The notes under the pieces are model-generated. The model made no database searches, was not told where the DNA came from, and worked only from the letters and a program-made list of their open reading frames with translations. A stretch of 64,000 nucleotides of DNA from Cavia porcellus (Eukaryota; Chordata; Mammalia; Rodentia; Caviidae): NCBI RefSeq assembly GCF_034190915.1, contig NW_026947632.1:434001-498000 (forward strand), read 5' to 3'. Positions 52,411 through 63,790 of the stretch are shown one piece after another. Position 1 is the stretch's first letter. Each line of letters opens with the position of its first letter. A program made the translations under genes and the position numbers.

Positions 52411-55132
52411 GTGGCCCTTTTCTCCATCCTACATTGCCACTTACTGCCTATCCTAATTCAGGCCCTCCGATTCACACAACCCCGTGATGTTATTCTCACT
52501 CCTACTAGTCAATGGCCTCTTAGAAACCCTTACAATGCTCTCAACCCCACGATGTTTTTCACAAAACTATCCTACATTGCCACTGCATGTTTACTGACAT
52601 CCCCATTGTGTCCACCCCATGGCTCTTTTCTCCATCCTACTTTGCCACTCACTGCCTATCCCAATTCAGGCCCACCGATTCACAGCAACCCGTAATGTTA
52701 TTCTCACTCCTACTAGTGAATGGCCTCTTAGAAACCCTTACAATGCGCACCACCCTGCGATTTTTTTCAGAAACCTATCCTACTTTGCCACTGCGTGTTT
52801 CCTGACCTACCCATGCTGACCACCCAGTGGCACTTTTCTCCATCCTACATTGCCACTCACAGCCTATACTAATTCAGGCCCTCCGATTTACACCATCCTG
52901 TGATGTTTTTCTCACTCCTACTAGTGATTGGCCTGTTAGAAACCCTTACAATGCGCACCACCCCGGAATGTTTTTCAGAAACCTATCCCACATTGCCACA
53001 GCATGTTTCCTGACCTCCCCATGCTGACCACCCCGTGGCGCTTTTCTCAATCCTACATTGCCACTCACTCCCTATCCTAATTCAGGCCCTCGGATTCACA
53101 CAAACCCGTGATGTTTTCTCACTGCTACTAGTGCATGGCGTGTTAGGAACAATTAAAATGCGCAGCACCCCGCGATGTTTTTCAGAATACTATCCTACAT
53201 TGCCACTGCATGTTTCCTGACCTACCTATGCTGACCACCCCGTGGCGCATTTCTCCATCCTACATTGCCACTCTCTGGCTATTTTAATTCAGGCCCTCCG
53301 ATTTACCCCACCCCGTGATTTTTTCTCACTCTTACTAGTGAATGGCCTGTTAGAAACCCTTACAATGCCCACCACCCCGCGATGTTTTTCAGAATCCTAT
53401 CCTACATTGCCACTGTATGTTTCCTGACCTCCCCATGCTGACAACCCCGTGGCACTTTTCTCCATCCTACGTTGCCACTCACGGCCTATCCTAATTCAGG
53501 CCCTCCGACTCACACCACCCCTTGATGTTTTTCTCACTCCTACTAGTGAATGGCCTGTTAGAAACCCTTAAAATGCGCACCATTCCGGGATGTTTTTCAG
53601 AACCCTATTATACATTGCCACTGCATGATTCCTGATCTCCCCATGCTGACGACCCTGTTGCGCTTTTCTCCATCCTACATTGCCACTCACTGCCTACACC
53701 AGTTCAGGCCCTCCGATTCACACCACCCCGTGATGTTTTTCTCACCCCTAGTAGTGAGCAGCCTGTTAGAAACCCTTGCAGTGCGCACCACCCCGCAATG
53801 TTTTTCAGAAACCTATACTACATTGCCACTGCATGTTTTCTGACCTCCCCATGCTGACCACACCGTGGCACTTTTCTCCATCGTATAGTGCCACTCACTG
53901 CCTATCCTAATTCAGGACCTACGATTCACACCACCCCATGATGTTTTTCTCACTATTACTAATAAATGAGGTGTTAGAAGCCCTTACAATGCACACCACC
54001 CCGCGATGTTTTCAGAAACCCATCGTACATTGCCACTGCATGTTTCCTGACATCCCCGTGCTGACCACCCCGTGGCGCTTTTCTACATCCTACATTGCCA
54101 CTCACTGCCTATCCTAATTCAGGCCTTCCGATTCACACCACCCCGTGATTTTTTATCACTCTTACTAGTGAATGGCCTGTTAGAAACCCTTACAATGCGC
54201 ACCACCCCGCGATGTTTTTGAGAATCCTATCCTACATTGCCACTGCATGTTTCCTGACCTCCCCATGCTGACCACACCGTGGCCCATTCCTCCATTCTAC
54301 TTTGCCACTCACTGCCTATCCTAATTCAGGCCCTCCGATTCACACCACCCCGTGATGTTATTCTCACTCCTACTAGTGAATGGCCTCGTAGAAACCCTTA
54401 CAATGCGCACAAACCCGCGATGTATTTCACAAACCTATCCTACATTGCCACTGCATATTTCCTGCCCTCCCCATTCTGTCCACCCTGTGGCGCTTTTCTG
54501 CATCCTTCATTGCCACTCACTGCCTATCCCAATTCAGGCCCTCCGATTCACACCACCCCGTGATGATTTTCTCACTCCTACTAGTGAATGGCCTATAGGA
54601 AACCCTTAAAATGCGAACCACCCCGCGATGTTTTTCAGAAATCTATCCTACATTGCCCTGCATGTTTCCTGACCTCCCCATGCTGACCACCCCGTGACGC
54701 TTTTCTCCATCCTACATTGCCACTCACTGCCTTTCCTAATTCAGGCCCTCCTATTCACACCACCCCGTGATGTTTTTTCCATTCCTGCTAGTGAATACCC
54801 TGTTAGAAACCCTTAAAATGCGCACGACCCCGCGATGTTTTTCAGAAACCTATCCTACATTGACACTGCATGTGTCCTGACCTCCCCATGCTGACCACCC
54901 CATGGCGCTTTTGTCCATACCACATTGCCACTCAATGCCTTTCCTAATTCATGCTCTCCGATTCACACCACCCCATGATGTTTTCCTCACTCCTACTAGT
55001 GAATGGTCTGTTAGAAGCCCTTACAATGCGCACCACGCTGCGATGTTTTTCAGAGACCTATCCTACATTGCCACTGCTTGTTTCCTGCCCTCCACATTCT
55101 GTCCACCCCGTGGCGCTGTTCTCCATCCTACA

Positions 55133-55152
55133 TTGCCACTCACTGCCTATCC
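55133..55152 (+). other. Exchange junction, N20 to N16 (four-monomer duplication)
   Basis: GGCGCTGTTCTCC and CCTACA upstream are N20 markers. TATCCTAATTC and GATGTTATTCTC downstream are N16 markers. The 20-bp shared interval begins TTGCCACTCACTG. The effect is an 831-bp duplication including N17-N19. Confidence 0.8.
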
Positions 55153-56485
55153 TAATTCAGGCCCTCCGATTCACACCACCCCGTGATGTTATTCTCACTC
55201 CTACTAGTGAATGGCCTCTTAGAAACCCTTACAATTCGCACAAACCCGCGATGTATTTCACAAACCTATCCTACATTGCCACTGCATATTTCCTGCCCTC
55301 CCCATTCTGTCCACCCTGTGGCGCTTTTCTGCATCCTTCATTGCCACTCACTGCCTATCCCAATTCAGGCCCTCCGATTCACACCACCCCGTGATGATTT
55401 TCTCACTCCTACTAGTGAATGGCCTATAGGAAACCTTTAAAATGCGAACCACCCCGCGATGTTTTTCTGAAATCTATCCTACATTGCCCTGCATGTTTCC
55501 TGACCTCCCCATGCTGACCACCCCGTGACGCTTTTCTCCGTCCTACATTGCCACTCACTGCCTTTCCTAATTCAAGCCCTCCTATTCACACCACCCCGTG
55601 ATGTTTTTTCCATTCCTGCTAGTGAATGCCCTGTTAGATACCCTTACAATGCGCACGACCCCGCGATGTTTTTCAGAAACCTATCCTACATTGACACTGC
55701 ATGTGTCCTGACCTCCCCATGCTGACCACCCCATGGCGCTTTTGTCCATACCACATTGCCACTCAATGCCTTTCCTAATTCATGCTCTCCGATTCACACC
55801 ACCCCATGATGTTTTCCTCATTCCTACTAGTGAATGGTCTGTTAGAAGCCCTTACAATGCGCACCACGCTGCGATGTTTTTCAGAGACCTATCCTACATT
55901 GCCACTGCTTGTTTCCTGCCCTCCACATTCTGTCCACCCCGTGGCGCTGTTCTCCATCCTACATTGCCACTCACTGCCTATCCCAATTCAGGCCCTCCAA
56001 TTCACACCAACCTGTGAGGTTTTTCTCACTCCTACAAGTGAATGGCCTGTTAGAAACCCTTACAATTCGCACGACCCCACGATGTTTTTCAGAAACCTAT
56101 CCTACATTGCCACTGCAGGTTTCCTGACCTCCCCATGCTGACCACAGCGTGGTGCTTTTCTCCAACCTACATTGCCAAACACTGCCTATCCCAATTCAGG
56201 CCCTCCGATTCACACCACCCCGTGATGTTTTTCTCACTCCTACTAGTGAATGGCGTGTTAGAAACCCTTACAATTCGCACGACCCCGCTATGTTTTTCAG
56301 AAACCTATCCTACATTGCCACTGCATGTTTCTTGACCTCTCCATACTGACCACCCCGTGGTGCTTTTCTCCATCGTATAGTGCCACTCACTGCCTATACT
56401 AATTCAGGCCCTACGATTCACACCACCCCGTGATGTTTTTCTCACTCTTACTAATAAATGGGGTGTTAGAAGCCTTTACAATGCA

Positions 56486-56510
56486 CACCACCCCGCGATG
56501 TTTTTCAGAA
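56486..56510 (+). other. Exchange junction, N22 to N24
   Basis: AATAAATGGGGTG and ATGCACACC upstream are N22 markers. CAGAATCC and CTGCAGGTTTCC downstream are N24 markers. The 25 bp of shared sequence begin CACCACCCCGCGATG. About two monomers are lost compared with 50331-51786. Confidence 0.82.
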
Positions 56511-57188
56511 TCCTATCCTACATTGCCACTGCAGGTTTCCTGACCTCCCCATGCTGACCACCCCATGGCGCTTTTCTCCATCCTACATTGCCACTCACTG
56601 CCTATCCTAATTCAGGCCCTCCGACTCACACCACCCCGTTATGTTTTTCTCACTCCTACTAGTGAATGGCCTGGTAGAAACCCTTACAATGCGCACCACC
56701 CCGCGATGTTTTTCAGAATCCTATCCTACATTGCCACTGCATGTTTCCTGACCTCCCCATGCTGACCACCCCGTGGCCCTTTTCTAAATTCTACATTGCC
56801 ACTTACTGCCTATCCTAATTCAGGCCCTCCGATTCACAGCAACCCGTGATGTTATTCTCACTCCTACTAGTGAATGGCCTCTTAGAAACCCTTACAATGC
56901 GCACCACCCCGGAATGTTTTTCAGAAACCTATCCCACATTGCCACAGCATGTTTCCTGACCTCCCCATGCTGACCACCCCATGGCGCTTTTCTCCATCCT
57001 ACATTGCCACTCACTGCCTATCCTAATTCAGGCCCTCCGACACACACCACCCCGTTATGATTTTCTCACTCCTACTAGTGATTGGCCTCGTGGAAACCCT
57101 TACAATGCGCACCACCCCGTGATGTTTTTCAGAATCCTATCCTACATTGCCACTGCATGTTTCCTGACCTCCCCATGCTGACCACCCC

Positions 57189-60100
57189 GTGGCCCTTTTC
57201 TCCATCCTACATTGCCACTTACTGCCTATCCTAATTCAGGCCCTCCGATTCACACAACCCCGTGATGTTATTCTCACTCCTACTAGTGAATGGCCTCTTA
57301 GAAACCCTTACAATGCTCTCAACCCCACGATGTTTTTCACAAAACTATCCTACATTGCCACTGCATGTTTACTGACATCCCCATTGTGTCCACCCCATGG
57401 CGCTTTTCTCCATCCTACTTTGCCACTCACTGCCTATCCCAATTCATGCCCACCGATTCACAGCAACCCGTGATGTTATTCTCACTCCTACTAGTGAATG
57501 GCCTCTTAGAAACCCTTACAATGCGCACCACCCTGCGATTTTTTTCAGAAACCTATCCTACTTTGCCACTGCATGTTTCCTGACCTACCCATGCTGACCA
57601 CCCAGTGGCACTTTTCTCCATCCTACATTGCCACTCACAGCCTATACTAATTCAGGCCCTCCGATTTACACCATCCTGTGATGTTTTTCTCACTCCTACT
57701 AGTGATTGGCCTGTTAGAAACCCTTACAATGCGCACCACCCCGGAATGTTTTTCAGAAACCTATCCCACATTGCCACAGCATGTTTCCTGACCTCCCCAT
57801 GCTGACCACCCCGTGGCGCTTTTCTCAATCCTACATTGCCACTCACTCCCTATCCTAATTCAGGCCCTCGGATTCACACAAACCCGTGATGTTTTCTCAC
57901 TGCTACTAGTGCATGGCGTGTTAGGAACAATTAAAATGCGCAGCACCCCGCGATGTTTTTCAGAATACTATCCTACATTGCCACTGCATGTTTCCTGACC
58001 TACCTATGCTGACCACCCCGTGGCGCATTTCTCCATCCTACATTGCCACTCTCTGGCTATTTTAATTCAGGCCCTCCGATTTACCCCACCCCGTGATTTT
58101 TTCTCACTCTTACTAGTGAATGGCCTGTTAGAAACCCTTACAATGCCCACCACCCCGCGATGTTTTTCAGAATCCTATCCCACATTGCCTCTGTATGTTT
58201 CCTGACCTCCCCATGCTGACAACCCCGTGGCACTTTTCTCCATCCTACGTTGCCACTCACGGCCTATCCTAATTCAGGCCCTCCGACTCACACCACCCCT
58301 TGATGTTTTTCTCACTCCTACTAGTGAATGGCCTGTTAGAAACCCTTACAATGCGCACCATTCCGGGATGTTTTTCAGAACCCTATTATACATTGCCACT
58401 GCATGATTCCTGATCTCCCCATGCTGACGACCCTTTTGCGCTTTTCTCCATCCTACATTGCCACTCACTGCCTACACCAGTTCAGGCCCTCCGATTCACA
58501 CCACCCCGTGATGTTTTTCTCACCCCTAGTAGTGAGCAGCCTGTTAGAAACCCTTGCAGTGCGCACCACCCCGCAATGTTTTTCAGAAACCTATACTACA
58601 TTGCCACTGCATGTTTTCTGACCTCCCCATGCTGACCACACCGTGGCACTTTTCTCCATCGTATAGTGCCACTCACTGCCTATCCTAATTCAGGACCTAC
58701 GATTCACACCACCCCATGATGTTTTTCTCACTATTACTAATAAATGAGGTGTTAGAAGCCCTTACAATGCACACCACCCCGCGATGTTTTCAGAAACCCA
58801 TCGTACATTGCCACTGCATGTTTCCTGACATCCCCGTGCTGACCACCCCGTGGCTCTTTTCTACATCCTACATTGCCACTCACTGCCTATCCTAATTCAG
58901 GCCTTCCGATTCACACCACCCCGTGATTTTTTATCACTCTTACTAGTGAATGGCCTGTTAGAAACCCTTACAATGCGCACCACCCCGCGATGTTTTTGAG
59001 AATCCTATCCTACATTGCCACTGCATGTTTCCTGACCTCCCCATGCTGACCACCCCGTGGCCAATTCCTCCATTCTACTTTGCCACTCACTGCCTATCCT
59101 AATTCAGGCCCTCCGATTCACACCACCCCGTGATGTTATTCTCACTCCTACTAGTGAATGGCCTCGTAGAAACCCTTACAATGCGCACAAACCCGCGATG
59201 TATTTCACAAACCTATCCTACATTGCCACTGCATATTTCCTGCCCTCCCCATTCTGTCCACCCTGTGGCGCTTTTCTGCATCCTTCATTGCCACTCACTG
59301 CCTATCCCAATTCAGGCCTTCCGATTCACACCACCCCGTGATTTTTTATCACTCTTACTAGTGAATGGCCTGTTAGAAACCCTTACAATGCGCACCACCC
59401 CGCGATGTTTTTGAGAAACCTATCCTACATTGCCCTGCATGTTTCCTGACCTCCCCATGCTGACCACCCCGTGACGCTTTTCTCCATCCTACATTGCCAC
59501 TCACTGCCTTTCCTAATTCAGGCCCTCCTATTCACACCACCCCGTGATGTTTTTTCCATTCCTGCTAGTGAATACCCTGTTAGAAACCCTTACAATGCGC
59601 ACGACCCCGCGATGTTTTTCAGAAACCTATCCTACATTGACACTGCATGTGTCCTGACCTCCCCATGCTGACCACCCCATGGCGCTTTTGTCCATACCAC
59701 ATTGCCACTCAATGCCTTTCCTAATTCATGCTCTCCGATTCACACCACCCCATGATGTTTTCCTCACTCCTACTAGTGAATGGTCTGTTAGAAGCCCTTA
59801 CAATGCGCACCACGCTGCGATGTTTTTCAGAGACCTATCCTACATTGCCACTGCTTGTTTCCTGCCCTCCACATTCTGTCCACCCCGTGGCGCTGTTCTC
59901 CATCCTACATTGCCACTCACTGCCTATCCCAATTCAGGCCTTCCAATTCACACCAACCCGTGAGGTTTTTCTCACTCCTACTAGTGAATGGCCTGTTAGA
60001 AACCCTTACAATTCGCACGACCCCACGATGTTTTTCAGAAACCTATCCTACATTGCCACTGCAGGTTTCCTGACCTCCCCATGCTGACCACAGCGTGGTG

Positions 60101-61550
60101 CTTTTCTCCAACCTACATTGCCAAACACTGCCTATCCCAATTCAGGCCCTCCGATTCACACCACCCCGTGATGATTTTCTCACTCCTACTAGTGAATGGC
60201 GTGTTAGAAACCCTTACAATTCGCACGACCCCGCTATGTTTTTCAGAAACCTATCCTACATTGCCACTGCATGTTTCTTGACCTCTCCATACTGACCACC
60301 CCATGGTGCTATTCTCCATCGTATAGTGCCACTCACTGCCTATACTAATTCAGGCCCTACGATTCACACCACCCCGTGATGTTTTTCTCACTCTTATTAA
60401 TAAATGGGGTGTTAGAAGCCTTTACAATGCACACCACCCCGCGATGTTTTTCAGAAACCTATCCTACATTGCCACTGCATGTTTTCTGACATCCCCATGC
60501 TGACCACCCTGTGGCGCTTTTCTCCATCCTACATTGCCACTCACTGCCTATCCTAATTCAGGCCCTCCGATTCACACGACCCCGTGATGTTATTCTCACT
60601 CCTACTAGTGAATGGCCTCTTAGAAACCCTTACAATGCGCACAACCCCGTGATGTTTTTCACAAACCTATCCTACATTGCCAATGCATGTTTCCTGCCCT
60701 CCCCATTCTGTCCACCCCGTGGAGCTTTTCTCCATCCTACATTGCCATTCACTGCCTATACTAATTCAGGCCGTCCGATTCACACCAACCCGTGATGTTT
60801 TTCTCACTGCTAATAGAGCATGGCGTGTTAGAAACAATTAAAATGCGCACCACCCCGCGATGTTTTTCAGAATCCTATCCTACATTGCCACTGCATGTTT
60901 CCTGACCTCCCCATGCTGACCACCCCATGGCGCTTTTCTCCATCCTACATTGCCACTCACTGCCTATCCTAATTCAGGCCCTCCGACTCACACCACCCCG
61001 CTATGTTTTTCTCACTCCTACTAGTGAATGGCCTGGTAGAAACCCTTACAATGCGCACCACCCCGCGATGTTTTTCAGAATCCTATCCTACATTGCCACT
61101 GCATGTTTCCTGACCTCCCCATGCTGACCACCCCGTGGCCCTTTTCTCCATTCTACATTGCCACTTACTGCTTATCCTAATTCAGGCCCTCCGATTCACA
61201 GCAACCCGTGATGTTATTCTCACTCCTACTAGTGAATGGCCTCTTAGAAACCCTTACAATGCGCACCACCCCGGAATGTTTTTCAGAAACCTATCCCACA
61301 TTGCCACAGCATGTTTCCTGACCTCCCCATGCTGACCACCCCATGGCGCTTTTCTCCATCCTACATTGCCACTCACTGCCTATTCTAATTCAGGCCCTCC
61401 GACACACACCACCCCGTTATGATTTTCTCACTCCTACTAGTGAATGGCCTCGTAGAAACCCTTACAATGCGAACCACCCCGTGATGTTTTTCAGAATCCT
61501 ATCCTACATTGCCACTGCATGTTTGCTGACCTCCCCATGCTGACCACCCC
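57189..61550 (+). repeat. Type 2 HOR unit, 21 monomers, 4,362 bp
   Basis: N7-N16 (57189, 57397, 57605, 57813, 58020, 58227, 58435, 58643, 58852, 59057), an N17 monomer with an N15 patch (59265), N18-N25 (59471, 59679, 59887, 60095, 60303, 60511, 60719, 60927) and the two extra monomers (61135, 61343). This is the simplest type 2 unit in the window and the best reference for its order. Confidence 0.87.
59319..59413 (+). other. Conversion-like patch of N15 sequence within N17
   Basis: The monomer starts as N17 (GCATCCTTCATTG, TATCCCAATTC) and ends as N17 (CATTGCCCTGCATG at 59428). Between, AGGCCTTCCG, GATTTTTTATCACTC and GTTTTTGAGAA are N15 markers. TTTTTTATCAC is also in the adjacent N15 at about 58926, the likely donor. 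Just after the patch, AAACC matches neither parent exactly. Confidence 0.75.
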
Positions 61551-63770
61551 GTGGCCCTTTTCTCCATCCTACATTGCCACTTACTGCCTATCCTAATTCA
61601 GGCCCTCCGATTCACACAACCCCGTGATGTTATTCTCACTCCTACTAGTCAATGGCCTCTTAGAAACCCTTACAATGCTCTCAACCCCACGATGTTTTTC
61701 ACAAAACTATCCTACATTGCCACTGCATGTTTACTGACATCCCCATTGTGTCCACCCCGTGGCGCTTTTCTCCATCCTACATTGCCAATCACTGCCTATC
61801 CTAATTCAGGCCCTCCGACTCACACCACCCCTTGATGTTTTTCTCACTCCTACTAGTGAATGGCCTGTTAGAAACCCTTACAATGCGCACCATTCCGGGA
61901 TGTTTTTCAGAACCCTATTATACATTGCCACTGCATGATTCCTGACCTCCCCATGCTGACGACCCTGTTGCGCTTTTCTCCATCCTACATTGCCACTCAC
62001 TGCCTACACCAGTTCAGGCCCTCCGATTCACACCACCCCGTGATGTTTTTCTCACCCCTAGTAGTGAGCAGCCTGTTAGAAACCCTTGCAGTGCGCACCA
62101 CCCCGCAATGTTTTTCAGAAACCTATAATACATTGCCACTGCATGTTTTCTGACCTCCCCATGCTGACCACACCGTGGCACTTTTCTCCATCGTATAGTG
62201 CCACTCACTGCCTAACCTAATTCAGGACCTACGATTCACACCACCCCATGATGTTTTTCTCACTATTACTAATAAATGAGGTGTTAGAAGCCCTTACAAT
62301 GCACACCACCCCGCGATGTTTTCAGAAACCTATCGTACATTGCCACTGCATGTTTCCTGACATCCCCGTGCTGACCACCACGTGGCGCTTTTCTACATCC
62401 TACATTGCCACTCACTGCCTATCCTAATTCAGGCCTTCCGATTCACACCACCCCGTGATTTTTTATCACTCTTACTAGTGAATGGCCTGTTAGAAACCCT
62501 TACAATGCGCACCACCCCGCGATGTTTTTGAGAATCCTATCCTACATTGCCACTGCATGTTTCCTGACCTCCCCATGCTGACCACCCCGTGGCCCATTCC
62601 TCCATTCTACTTTGCCACTCACTGCCTATCCTAATTCAGGCCCTCCGATTCACACCACCCCGTGATGTTATTCTCACTCCTACTAGTGAATGGCCTCTTA
62701 GAAACCCTTACAATGCGCACAAACCCGCGATGTATTTCACAAACCTATCCTACATTGCCACTGCATATTTCCTGCCCTCCCCATTCTGTCCACCCTGTGG
62801 CGCTTTTCTGCATCCTTCATTGCCACTCACTGCCTATCCCAATTCAGGCCCTCCGATTCACACCACCCCGTGATGATTTTCTCACTCCTACTAGTGAATG
62901 GCCTATAGGAAACCCTTAAAATGCGAACCACCCCGCGATGTTTTTCAGAAATCTATCCTACATTGCCCTGCATGTTTCCTGACCTCCCCATGCTGACCAC
63001 CCCGTGACGCTTTTCTCCATCCTACATTGCCACTCACTGCCTTTCCTAATTCAGGCCCTCCTATTCACACCACCCCGTGATGTTTTTTCCATTCCTGCTA
63101 GGAATGCCCTGTTAGAAACCCTTACAATGTGCACGACGCCGCGATGTTTTTCAGAAACCTATCCTACATTGACACTGCATGTGTCCTGACCTCCCCATGC
63201 TGACCACCCCATGGCGCTTTTGTCCATACCACATTGCCACTCAATGCCTTTCCTAATTCATGCTCTCCGATTCACACCACCCCATGATGTTTTCCTCATT
63301 CCTACTAGTGAATGGTCTGTTAGAAGCCCTTACAATGCGCACCACGCGGCGATGTTTTTCAGAGACCTATCCAACATTGCCACTGCTTGTTTCCTGCCCT
63401 CCACATTCTGTCCACCCCGTGGCGCTGTTCTCCATCCTACATTGCAACTCACTGCCTATTCCAATTCAGGCCCTCCAATTCACACCAACCCGTGAGGGTT
63501 TTCTCACTCCTACTAGTGAATGGCCTGTTAGAAACGCTTACAATTCGCACGACCCCACGATGTTTTTCAGAAACCTGTCCTACATTGCCACTGCAGGTTT
63601 CCTGACCTCCCCATGCTGACCACAGCGTGGTGCTTTTCTCCAAACTACATTGCCAAACACTGCCTATCCCAATTCAGGCCCTCCGATTCACACCACCCCG
63701 TGATGATTTTCTCACTCCTACTAGTGAATGGCGTGTTAGAAACCCTTACAATTCGCACGACCCCACTATG
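61551..63770 (+). repeat. Shortened type 2 HOR segment, N7 then N13-N21
   Basis: N7 at 61551 is followed by a mosaic monomer at 61759 (GTGTCCACC, then CATTGCCAATCACTGCC, then CCGACTCACACC) and directly by N13 (61967), N14 (62175), N15 (62384), N16 (62589), N17 (62797), N18 (63004), N19 (63211), N20 (63419) and N21 (63627). N8-N11 are missing. N18 here lacks one base of CTAGTGAATGC (reads CTAGGAATGC near 63100). Confidence 0.85.
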
Positions 63771-63790
63771 TTTTTCAGAAACCTATCCTA
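63771..63790 (+). other. Type 2 to type 1 junction, N21 to monomer 23
   Basis: TTCGCACGACCCC and CTATG upstream are N21 markers. CTATATTGCC and GACCACACCATGC downstream are type 1 monomer 23 markers (as at 11796). The shared 20 bp are TTTTTCAGAAACCTATCCTA. Confidence 0.83.

Larger units (their letters stand above)
52411..57188 (+). repeat. Type 2 HOR unit, 23 monomers, 4,778 bp
   Basis: N7-N19 (52411 to 54902), a hybrid N20/N16 (55110), N17-N21 (55318 to 56149), a hybrid N22/N24 (56357), N25 (56565) and the two extra monomers (56773, 56981). N17-N19 occur twice, 831 bp apart, and N23 is missing. The segment starting at 57189 repeats it at offset 4,778 for about 2.5 kb. Confidence 0.87.
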
